NCBI GenBank assembly: GCA_003150175.1
Contig: QAKZ01000074.1
Span: forward strand, 1 to 6,665
Length of the DNA stretch: 6,665 nt
Direction of reading: 5' to 3'
Source of the DNA: Coriobacteriia bacterium
GTDB taxonomy: Bacteria > Actinomycetota > Coriobacteriia > Coriobacteriales > Atopobiaceae
Under the pieces are notes generated by a model that did not search any database, was not told the origin of the DNA, and worked only from the letters and a program-made list of their open reading frames with translations. Positions 1-5,207 of the stretch are shown here, piece by piece (positions within the stretch are counted from its first letter, which is position 1; the number at the start of each line of letters is the position of its first letter). Both the position numbers and the translations under genes were made by a program.

Positions 1-284
1 CGACGGGAGTTGACCTCCATCGGCACCTGGTAGGTGGCGCCGCCGACACGCTTCGGCTTGACCTCGAGGGTCGGGCGGATGTTGTCCATGGCCTTCTTGA
101 AGACGGCCAGCGGGTCCTCGCCGGACTTCTCGGCGACGAGGTTGAAGGCGCCGTAGACGATGCGCTCGGCGGTGGCCTTCTTGCCATCGAGGAGGACCTT
201 GTTGATGAGCTGGGTCACGAGACGGTTGTTGTAGACGGCGTCAGGCTGGACCTCACGGCGGTTAGCTGCTGCACGACGCGGCAT
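1..284 (-). CDS. rpsG: 30S ribosomal protein S7 (uS7), N-terminal part, runs off the window
   Basis: uS7 binds the 3' major domain of 16S rRNA, nucleates assembly of the 30S head and lies near the E site. Translating the minus strand from ATG at 284-282 gives 94 residues beginning [20 protein letters not shown]. They contain the recognisable uS7 stretches [11 protein letters not shown], a short helix ending in [14 protein letters not shown], and [20 protein letters not shown]. The remaining C-terminal part lies beyond position 1. The start is supported by AAGGAG seven bases upstream (292-297 region) and by the family's usual N-terminus. The gene follows rpsL after 48 bases, the conserved str-operon order, and fusA would be expected next. 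It is probably cotranscribed with rpsL from the promoter near 794-823. No anomaly is visible in the part shown. Confidence 0.97.
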   Translation of the reverse strand, partial: MPRRAAANRREVQPDAVYNNRLVTQLINKVLLDGKKATAERIVYGAFNLVAEKSGEDPLAVFKKAMDNIRPTLEVKPKRVGGATYQVPMEVNSR

Positions 285-332
285 GTGATATCTCCTTAAG
301 AACTAAGAGCGGGTGTTTGCGTGTAAGTCGTC

Positions 333-704
333 TTACTTCGGGCGCTTGGTGCCGTAGCGGGAACGGGCCTTGGCGCGGTTCTGGACGGCGGCGCAGTCGT
401 AGGCGCCGCGGACGATCTTGTAACGCACACCAGGCAGGTCGCGGACGCGGCCGCCGCGGATCAGGACGATGGAGTGCTCCTGGAGGTTGTGGCCCTCGCC
501 GGGGATGTAAGCGGTGACCTCGATGCCGTTGACGAGACGGACACGGGCGACCTTACGAAGAGCCGAGTTCGGCTTCTTGGGCGTGGTGGTGAAGACGCGG
601 GTGCAGACGCCGCGCTTCTGGGGGTTGTGCTGCAGGGCTGCGTTCTTAGACTTGGCCTTGACGCTCACGCGACCGTTGCGAACGAGCTGGTTGATAGTAG
701 GCAA
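333..704 (-). CDS. rpsL: 30S ribosomal protein S12 (uS12), TTG start, natural Arg88
   Basis: uS12 lies at the decoding centre of the 30S subunit and affects tRNA selection and streptomycin sensitivity. The product is 123 residues, close to the 124 of E. coli, and full length: it starts (M)[11 protein letters not shown] and ends [10 protein letters not shown]. The decoding loop [13 protein letters not shown] is intact with Lys43. The second loop reads [12 protein letters not shown], so residue 88 is Arg (codon CGC) where most bacteria have Lys. Asp89, the usual methylthiolation site, is kept. The start is a TTG at 704-702: the family begins exactly there, and AAGGAG sits at 711-716 just upstream. 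An in-frame ATG at 752-750 would add 16 unrelated residues and has no ribosome binding site. The gene has its own promoter candidate upstream and is followed by rpsG. Confidence 0.97.
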   Translation of the reverse strand: MPTINQLVRNGRVSVKAKSKNAALQHNPQKRGVCTRVFTTTPKKPNSALRKVARVRLVNGIEVTAYIPGEGHNLQEHSIVLIRGGRVRDLPGVRYKIVRGAYDCAAVQNRAKARSRYGTKRPK

Positions 705-710
705 AGTTCT

Positions 711-716
711 CTCCTT
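711..716 (-). promoter_or_regulatory. Shine-Dalgarno site that fixes the TTG start of rpsL
   Basis: The minus strand reads AAGGAG, then GAACT with flanking bases, then TTG CCT ACT ATC. This is a near-consensus ribosome binding site six bases before TTG at 704-702. It decides between TTG and the in-frame upstream ATG at 752-750, which is preceded only by GC-rich sequence with no purine-rich site. Confidence 0.85.
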
Positions 717-793
717 CTTATACCTATCGACGTGCTGATTTACGATATTCATGGGCCGCGCAGCACCGCCGCCCCGGATTGACGCGATGATGA

Positions 794-823
794 ACTTTAC
801 GCTTGTGCCCGAGCAGTTGTCAA
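794..823 (-). promoter_or_regulatory. Candidate housekeeping-sigma promoter for rpsL-rpsG
   Basis: On the minus strand a perfect -35 hexamer TTGACA (823-818) is followed after 18 bases by TAAAGT (799-794), which matches four of six bases of the -10 consensus. The spacing is one base longer than ideal. Initiation would fall near 787, giving a leader of about 80 bases before the rpsL start. The 215-base gap from 705 to 919 holds no recognisable gene. The promoter lies in a locally AT-richer patch of an otherwise GC-rich gap, and would let the r-protein genes be expressed independently of the hyp cassette. Confidence 0.6.
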
Positions 824-919
824 AACGCCACGAAGCCGGGCGTATCCATTTCACACGGAGTCCACACACGCGCCGACGCATGGCAAGAAGGGCCTCGGCC
901 AGCCGGTCGCCGCCGGCGC

Positions 920-1264
920 CTAGCACGCCTCGATGCTCGTGAGCTCGACCTGGTCGCCGGTGAGCAGCACGGTGTCGTCGCTGCCGCAGTGCGGGCAGAC
1001 CTTGCCGTGCGCGACCGTCGGGTAGGTCTTGCCGCAGGCGTTGCAGACCGTGGTCGCCGGCGCCTCCTCGACGATGAGCTCGCTTCCGCGCAGAAGGTCC
1101 TCTTTGTCTGCGGCCCAGCGCCAGCAGTCGGTGAGGTAGCGCGGCACCACGCCCGAGACCTCGCCCAGCGTGAGCGTCACGCGGCTCACGGAGGTGAGGG
1201 AGTTCTCCTCCCCCACCTCCTCGACCATCTTTATAAGGTGAACGACGATGCCCAGCTCGTGCAC
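920..1264 (-). CDS. hypA: [NiFe]-hydrogenase nickel-incorporation protein HypA
   Basis: HypA is the small nickel metallochaperone that, with the GTPase HypB, loads nickel into the large subunit of [NiFe]-hydrogenase. The product is 114 residues, the normal family length. It begins with the diagnostic MHELGI motif, whose His2 and N-terminus form the nickel site, and carries the zinc finger as two CxxC pairs (Cys74/Cys77 and Cys90/Cys93, in VCNACGK and VCPHCGS). The start is GTG at 1264-1262, required because His must be residue 2. AAGGAG at 1275-1280 lies ten bases upstream and overlaps the stop codon of the preceding oxidoreductase by one base. The 15-base gap makes cotranscription and translational coupling likely. 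HypA homologues can also serve urease, but no urease gene is in view. It is the last gene of the hypB-oxidoreductase-hypA group. Confidence 0.95.
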   Translation of the reverse strand: MHELGIVVHLIKMVEEVGEENSLTSVSRVTLTLGEVSGVVPRYLTDCWRWAADKEDLLRGSELIVEEAPATTVCNACGKTYPTVAHGKVCPHCGSDDTVLLTGDQVELTSIEAC

Positions 1265-1274
1265 GGTCCCGGGG

Positions 1275-1280
1275 CTCCTT
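1275..1280 (-). promoter_or_regulatory. Shine-Dalgarno site of hypA overlapping the upstream stop codon
   Basis: The minus strand reads TAAAGGAG: the TAA stop of the oxidoreductase (1282-1280) shares its last A with AAGGAG. The spacing to the GTG start of hypA is ten bases. The arrangement supports a GTG start and coupled translation of the two genes. Confidence 0.75.
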
Positions 1281-4189
1281 TACTTCTTTCCCGGCTTGGT
1301 CTTGTTGCCGTGGAGCAGCAGTTTGATGCCGCGCTTGGCCGCGTGCGGCAGGATCGCCTTCATCTTGTCCTCGCTGGGGACCATCGTGGAGCACTCGGGG
1401 TTGTCGCGGCGCAGGTGGATCGCGTCGAACTCGCAGCGCGTGGTGCACAGGCCGCAGCCGATGCAGCGGTTCGCGTCCACGATCGACGCGCCGCACTTGA
1501 GGCAGCGGGCGCACTCGGTCTTGACCTGGTCCTCGGTGAAGGTGTGGCGGGTGTCGGTCCAGTCATGCAGCACATGCGCGACGTGGTCGACCTTCGGCTG
1601 CTGGCGCCCCGCGTGGTCGTAGCCGCTCGGGTCCACGACCACGTCGGACTTGTCCAGCTCGACGTAGTGGCGCTGGTTGCGCCCGATGGTCAAAGACGCC
1701 TTCTGCGCGTAGCGGTGGATGCTGACGGCCGCCTCATGCCCCGCGGCGATGGCGTCGATGACGAACTTCGGGCCCGTGAAGTCGTCGCCGCCGACAAAGA
1801 CGTCGGGCTCCGCGGTCTGGTAGGTCTGCGGGTTTGCGACCGCCGCGCTGCCGCGCCCGAGCTCGACGCGCGAGCCGTCCAGCAGGTCTCCCCACTCGAT
1901 GCTCTGGCCGATGGAGAGGACCACGTTGTCGCAGGGCACGAACATCGTGTCCGACTCTTCGTATACCGGCGAGAAGCGCCCGGACTCGTCGAACACGCGG
2001 GTGCAGCGCTTGAACGAGACGCCGCGGATGCGCCCGTCGTCGACCTCGATGGACTCGGGGCCCCACCCGCAGCGGATCTTCACGCCATCTTCCTTGGCCT
2101 CCGCGATCTCCTCGGGCAGGGCGGGCATCTCGCCGGGCTGCTCGAGGCAGACCATGTGCACCTCGGAGGCGCCGCAGCGGGCCGAGACGCGCGCCGCGTC
2201 GATGGCGACGTTGCCGCCGCCGACGACCACCGTAGTCCCGCGGACCTCGTGGTCCGGGTCCTCGAGCGCGCGGCGCAGGAAGTCGACCGCGGTGTCGACG
2301 CCCGCCGCGTCCTCGCCGGGAACTCCCGCCATACGGCCGCCCTGCGCGCCCACGGCCAGGTAGAACGCGCAGAATCCCTGCTCGCGAAGTTCGGCCAGGG
2401 TCACGTCGCGCCCGACCTCGACGCCGCAACGGATCTGGACGCCCATCTGGCGCAGCACGTCGATCTCGGCGGCGACGACCTGCTTGGACAGCTTGTAGGC
2501 GGGGATGCCGTAGGTCATCATGCCGCCGGGCAGCGGGTTCTTCTCGAAGACGACGGGCTCATAGCCCAGCTCGGCCAGGTAGTAGGCGCACGAGAGGCCC
2601 GCCGGGCCGGCGCCCACGACGGCGACCTTCTGAGAGAAGCGGCCGCGCATCGAGGGGATGGTCGGCTCGGGCACGTAGCGGGTCTGGGCATCGAGGTCCT
2701 TCTCGGCGACGAACTTCTTCACCTCGTCGATGGCCACGGCCTCGTCGACGGTACCGCGGGTGCAGGCGGCCTCGCAGCGGCGGTTGCACACCCGGCCGCA
2801 CACGGCGGGGAACGGGTTCTCGCGCTTGATCAGCGCGAGCGCCTCGGTGTAGCGGCCCTCGGCGGCCATGCGCAGGTAGCCCTGGACCGGGACATGCGCC
2901 GGGCACGCGACCTTGCAGGGCGCGGTGCCGGTCTCGTGGCACTCGATGCGATGGTGGTCCTTGTAGTCCCAGTCCCAGCCCTCCTCGCCCCAGTGGTTGT
3001 CGTCGGGGAGCGGCTGCACGGGGTAGGCAACGCGCCTGTTCTTGGTCGGGAGCTTCTGGCCGAGCTTGGCCGCGCCGGCCGGGCAGACCTCGACGCAGCG
3101 CCCGCACGCGACGCACTTGGCCTCGTCGACGTGGGCAACGTAGGCAGAGCGGCTCAGGTTCGGCGTGTTGAACAGCTGAGAAGTGCGCAGCGCGTGGCAG
3201 ACGTTGACCTGGCAGTTGCAGATGGCGAAGATCTTGTCCTCGCCGTCGATATTGGTGATCTGGTGCACGAAGCCGTTCTTCTCGGCGGCGATGAGGGTCT
3301 CGATGACCTGGTCATAGGTGATGAAGTGGCCCTTGCCCGTCTCGACGAGGTAGTCGGCCATGTCGCCCACGCCGATGCACCATTCCTGCGGGTCGTCCGG
3401 GCTGCCCTCGCCGCGGGCGCGCTCGCCCAGGCGGCAGGAGCAGGAGCCTGCGGCGTAGCGGTCGTACTTCTTGAGCCAATGTGAGATGTGCTCGACGTCG
3501 GCCGACTGGTTCTCGTGCGCGATGGCGCGCTCGACGGGGATGACGTGCATGCCGATGCCCGCGCCTCCCGGCGGGACCATCTTGGTCACCTTGGTCAGGG
3601 GCAAATACGCCATCCGCTCAAAGAAGGACGAGAGCTCGGGGTGCTCCTCGAGCTGCTTCTGGTTCATAAGGGTGAACTCGGCCGAGCCGGGCACGAACAT
3701 CGGCAGGACATACTGCTTCGTGCGGGTCGGGTTCTCCCAGTTGTACTCGATGATGCCCTTGACGGCCATATCGTCGAGAAGCTCCTGGACACGCGCCTCG
3801 GGCAGGCCGGAGGCGCTCACGAGCTCGGGCAGCGTCATGGGGACGCGGACCTTCATGTTCGCGGTGAGCGCCGCCTCCTCCTCGGTCATGACGGAGGCGA
3901 GGCCCCAGTAGTCGGGGTCGGTCGGCTTGGTCTTGTTGCCGATGCGGTCCGAGATCTTGTGCGCCTCGCGCAGGACGCCCGGTTTCAGCAGCTCGCCCGC
4001 CGCGGGGCCCGGCTCGTCACGGTCGTCGTGCACCCACGTGGTGAAGGTGTCGACCTCGCTCATGTACTCCTCCGCGAGGATACGGTGCGGCTCACCGGCG
4101 GGGTTCGTGGCCGGGATGACGTTGCGGGCGGCGATCTCCTCGTCCGTGAGCGTGCCGCGCATCGTGTTGTCGTTCGCGTTGACGGTCAT
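1280..4189 (-). CDS. Multidomain 4Fe-4S/FAD/NAD(P)-binding oxidoreductase (winged-helix Fe-S module fused to GltD/NfnB-like flavoprotein and ferredoxin)
   Basis: A 969-residue, apparently cytosolic electron-transfer flavoprotein with no signal peptide or membrane segment. Residues ~100-150 look like a winged helix. Residues ~210-372 resemble a common but unnamed anaerobe Fe-S family: SCSCR (250/252), EWCIGVGD (271), ICNCQVNVC (324/326/331) and the ferredoxin motif [12 protein letters not shown] (359-370). Residues ~414-495 match the two-cluster N-terminal domain of glutamate synthase small subunit and dihydropyrimidine dehydrogenase (Cys417, 425, 429, 464, 468, 472, 476). FAD is bound by VVGAGPAG (524-531), with Glu549 ending the fold's second strand, and by VGGDD (799-803). 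NAD(P) is bound by [13 protein letters not shown] (655-667). The C-terminus has CARCLKCG (893-900) and [11 protein letters not shown] (909-919). ATG at 4189 follows AAAGGAG by six bases. The gene sits between hypB and hypA, suggesting a role linking NAD(P)H to hydrogenase-related redox. Substrate and partner are unknown. Confidence 0.93.
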   Translation of the reverse strand: MTVNANDNTMRGTLTDEEIAARNVIPATNPAGEPHRILAEEYMSEVDTFTTWVHDDRDEPGPAAGELLKPGVLREAHKISDRIGNKTKPTDPDYWGLASVMTEEEAALTANMKVRVPMTLPELVSASGLPEARVQELLDDMAVKGIIEYNWENPTRTKQYVLPMFVPGSAEFTLMNQKQLEEHPELSSFFERMAYLPLTKVTKMVPPGGAGIGMHVIPVERAIAHENQSADVEHISHWLKKYDRYAAGSCSCRLGERARGEGSPDDPQEWCIGVGDMADYLVETGKGHFITYDQVIETLIAAEKNGFVHQITNIDGEDKIFAICNCQVNVCHALRTSQLFNTPNLSRSAYVAHVDEAKCVACGRCVEVCPAGAAKLGQKLPTKNRRVAYPVQPLPDDNHWGEEGWDWDYKDHHRIECHETGTAPCKVACPAHVPVQGYLRMAAEGRYTEALALIKRENPFPAVCGRVCNRRCEAACTRGTVDEAVAIDEVKKFVAEKDLDAQTRYVPEPTIPSMRGRFSQKVAVVGAGPAGLSCAYYLAELGYEPVVFEKNPLPGGMMTYGIPAYKLSKQVVAAEIDVLRQMGVQIRCGVEVGRDVTLAELREQGFCAFYLAVGAQGGRMAGVPGEDAAGVDTAVDFLRRALEDPDHEVRGTTVVVGGGNVAIDAARVSARCGASEVHMVCLEQPGEMPALPEEIAEAKEDGVKIRCGWGPESIEVDDGRIRGVSFKRCTRVFDESGRFSPVYEESDTMFVPCDNVVLSIGQSIEWGDLLDGSRVELGRGSAAVANPQTYQTAEPDVFVGGDDFTGPKFVIDAIAAGHEAAVSIHRYAQKASLTIGRNQRHYVELDKSDVVVDPSGYDHAGRQQPKVDHVAHVLHDWTDTRHTFTEDQVKTECARCLKCGASIVDANRCIGCGLCTTRCEFDAIHLRRDNPECSTMVPSEDKMKAILPHAAKRGIKLLLHGNKTKPGKK

Positions 4190-4195
4190 GGGCCT

Positions 4196-4202
4196 CTCCT
4201 TT
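4196..4202 (-). promoter_or_regulatory. Shine-Dalgarno site of the oxidoreductase
   Basis: The minus strand reads AAAGGAG six bases before ATG at 4189-4187. It settles the start against the 84-residue in-frame upstream extension, which would overlap the end of hypB and has arginine/proline-rich out-of-frame composition. Confidence 0.85.
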
Positions 4203-4257
4203 ATGTCCCCGCGGCCAGACCCCCATCCGGCGCGCGGCTGCCTTCTATGTCGCTTGC

Positions 4258-4983
4258 TTACTCGGACGGGTAATGCGCCGCGGAGCTGTTCGCGGGGGCT
4301 TCTTTGGCGAAGGTGCCGGCCTTCTGGGAGGCCACGGCCTCGCGCAGGTAAGAAACCCACTCGTCGATGCCCTCGCCCGTCTTTGCGCTTATGGGGATGA
4401 CGCGGACCCGCGGGTTGCGCATGGCCACGTTCGCCCGGCACTTGTCCAGGTCGAAGTCGAAGTAGGGCGCGACATCGATCTTGTTGACGAGAACGAGGTC
4501 TGTGACCTCGAACATCAACGGGTACTTGAGCGGCTTGTCGTCGCCTTCCGGCACCGAGAGGATGACGATGTTCACCGAGGCGCCCGTGTCGAACTCCGCG
4601 GGGCAGACCAGGTTGCCGACGTTCTCAAGGAAGACGAGGTCGGCATCGCCGGCGGCCAGGCCTTCGAGGCCCTGTGCGCACATGTCGGCGTCGAGGTGGC
4701 ACATGCCGCCGGTATGGAGTTGGATGGACCTCACGCCGAGCCTGGAGATGGCGGCCGCGTCCACGTCGGAGTCGATGTCGGCCTCCATGACGGCCAGCTT
4801 GAGCTCGGGCGAGAGCGCCTCGATGGTGCGCGCGAGCGTCGTGGTCTTTCCGGAACCGGGAGAGCTCATGAGGTTGACCAGGAGCTGGCCCTTCTGGCGG
4901 AGGCGGTCCCTCAACGCGTCCGCCTTGCGGTCGTTGTCCGCGAAGACGGACTGCTTGACCTCGATGACCTTGTAACCCTCCAC
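4258..4983 (-). CDS. hypB: [NiFe]-hydrogenase nickel-incorporation GTPase HypB
   Basis: HypB is a SIMIBI-class GTPase that works with HypA to insert nickel into [NiFe]-hydrogenase. The product is 241 residues from a GTG start. Visible motifs are the Walker A loop SSPGSGKTT (40-48), the EADIDSD segment (67-73), the G-domain metal ligands Cys95-His96 (GMCHLD) and Cys127 (NLVCPAEFD), NKID (167-170) and SAKTGEG (199-205). It lacks both the N-terminal CxxCGC nickel site of E. coli HypB and the His-rich stretch of other HypBs, so only the G-domain site is present. The last 20 residues form a short nonconserved tail. GTG at 4983-4981 matches the family start (EGYKVIEVKQSVF), but the only purine-rich site, GGGGGAG, lies just two bases from it, so the start is slightly uncertain. 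The oxidoreductase follows after 68 bases. Confidence 0.95.
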   Translation of the reverse strand: MEGYKVIEVKQSVFADNDRKADALRDRLRQKGQLLVNLMSSPGSGKTTTLARTIEALSPELKLAVMEADIDSDVDAAAISRLGVRSIQLHTGGMCHLDADMCAQGLEGLAAGDADLVFLENVGNLVCPAEFDTGASVNIVILSVPEGDDKPLKYPLMFEVTDLVLVNKIDVAPYFDFDLDKCRANVAMRNPRVRVIPISAKTGEGIDEWVSYLREAVASQKAGTFAKEAPANSSAAHYPSE

Positions 4984-5020
4984 GGCTCCCCCATCGCCTC
5001 GGCTGCTGATTCGCTCTAAG

Positions 5021-5051
5021 CATATAACGAGCGAAATTGACACTGCGTCAA
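5021..5051 (-). promoter_or_regulatory. Candidate promoter of the hypB-oxidoreductase-hypA group
   Basis: The minus strand has TTGACG (5051-5046; five of six bases of the -35 consensus) and TATATG (5026-5021; four of six of the -10 consensus), separated by 19 bases. Reading TTATAT at 5027-5022 as the -10 gives 18 bases. The spacing is long, which would suit an activated promoter. It lies about 100 bases downstream of the rpoC terminator and about 35 bases before the hypB start, and the patch is clearly AT-richer than its surroundings. The rest of the 5052-5150 stretch shows no recognisable element. Confidence 0.5.
5037..5051. promoter_or_regulatory. Perfect inverted repeat TTGAC-N5-GTCAA over the hypB -35 region, candidate operator
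   Basis: The minus strand reads TTGACGCAGTGTCAA, five-base arms around a five-base spacer. The left arm is itself the -35 candidate. The arms resemble half-sites of CRP/FNR-family regulators (the FNR box is TTGAT-N4-ATCAA), but the spacer is one base longer, so the identity of any binding protein is open. Confidence 0.4.
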
Positions 5052-5150
5052 CCTTCGGCGAGCGGCAGATGGGAGCAAGCGCGGAGCCGGGTGCGGGCAT
5101 TACGCGAACGACGCCGGGCGGCCCGATAGTCGCCGGGTGAGCCCGCGGAC

Positions 5151-5181
5151 GAAAAAAGCGGCCCCGCCGAAGCGGGGCCGC
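5151..5181 (-). terminator. Intrinsic terminator of the rpo operon
   Basis: The minus strand folds as a perfect 10-bp stem GCGGCCCCGC/GCGGGGCCGC (5181-5172 with 5167-5158) closed by a C(UUCG)G tetraloop (5171-5168), followed directly by six T residues (5157-5152). It starts 26 bases after the rpoC stop. The plus strand has no T run after the stem, so it acts in one direction only. It should separate rpoBC transcription from hypB. Confidence 0.95.
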
Positions 5182-5207
5182 CGTGAGCGTGCTATGAGGT
5201 CGCGAGG

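Noticed and set aside
880..919. Possible terminator after hypA (GCCGG-CGGCGA-CCGGC and GGCCGAGGCC followed by TTCTT)
   Set aside because: The stems are short or have impossible two-base loops, and there is no real T run, so I do not call a terminator.
705..1514. In-frame upstream extension of rpsL giving a 393-residue open frame
   Set aside because: The extension runs through hypA in the wrong frame and has Arg/Gly-rich noise composition. S12 begins at the TTG with its own Shine-Dalgarno site. The ATG at 752-750 has no ribosome site either.
803..3484. An 893-codon open frame on the plus strand, antisense to hypA and the flavoprotein gene
   Set aside because: Its product is rich in Ala, Arg, Val, Asp and His repeats with no family resemblance, typical of the mirror frame of a high-GC gene. 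The minus-strand frame holds many clear cofactor motifs.
4190..4441. 84-residue N-terminal extension of the flavoprotein
   Set aside because: It overlaps the 3' end of hypB, has out-of-frame composition, and the ATG at 4189 has an ideal AAAGGAG.
4984..5100. Upstream ATG start for hypB at 5100
   Set aside because: It would translate through the promoter-like element, and the added residues do not resemble HypB. The out-of-frame ATG at 4994-4992 reaches a stop after a few codons' worth of unrelated sequence.
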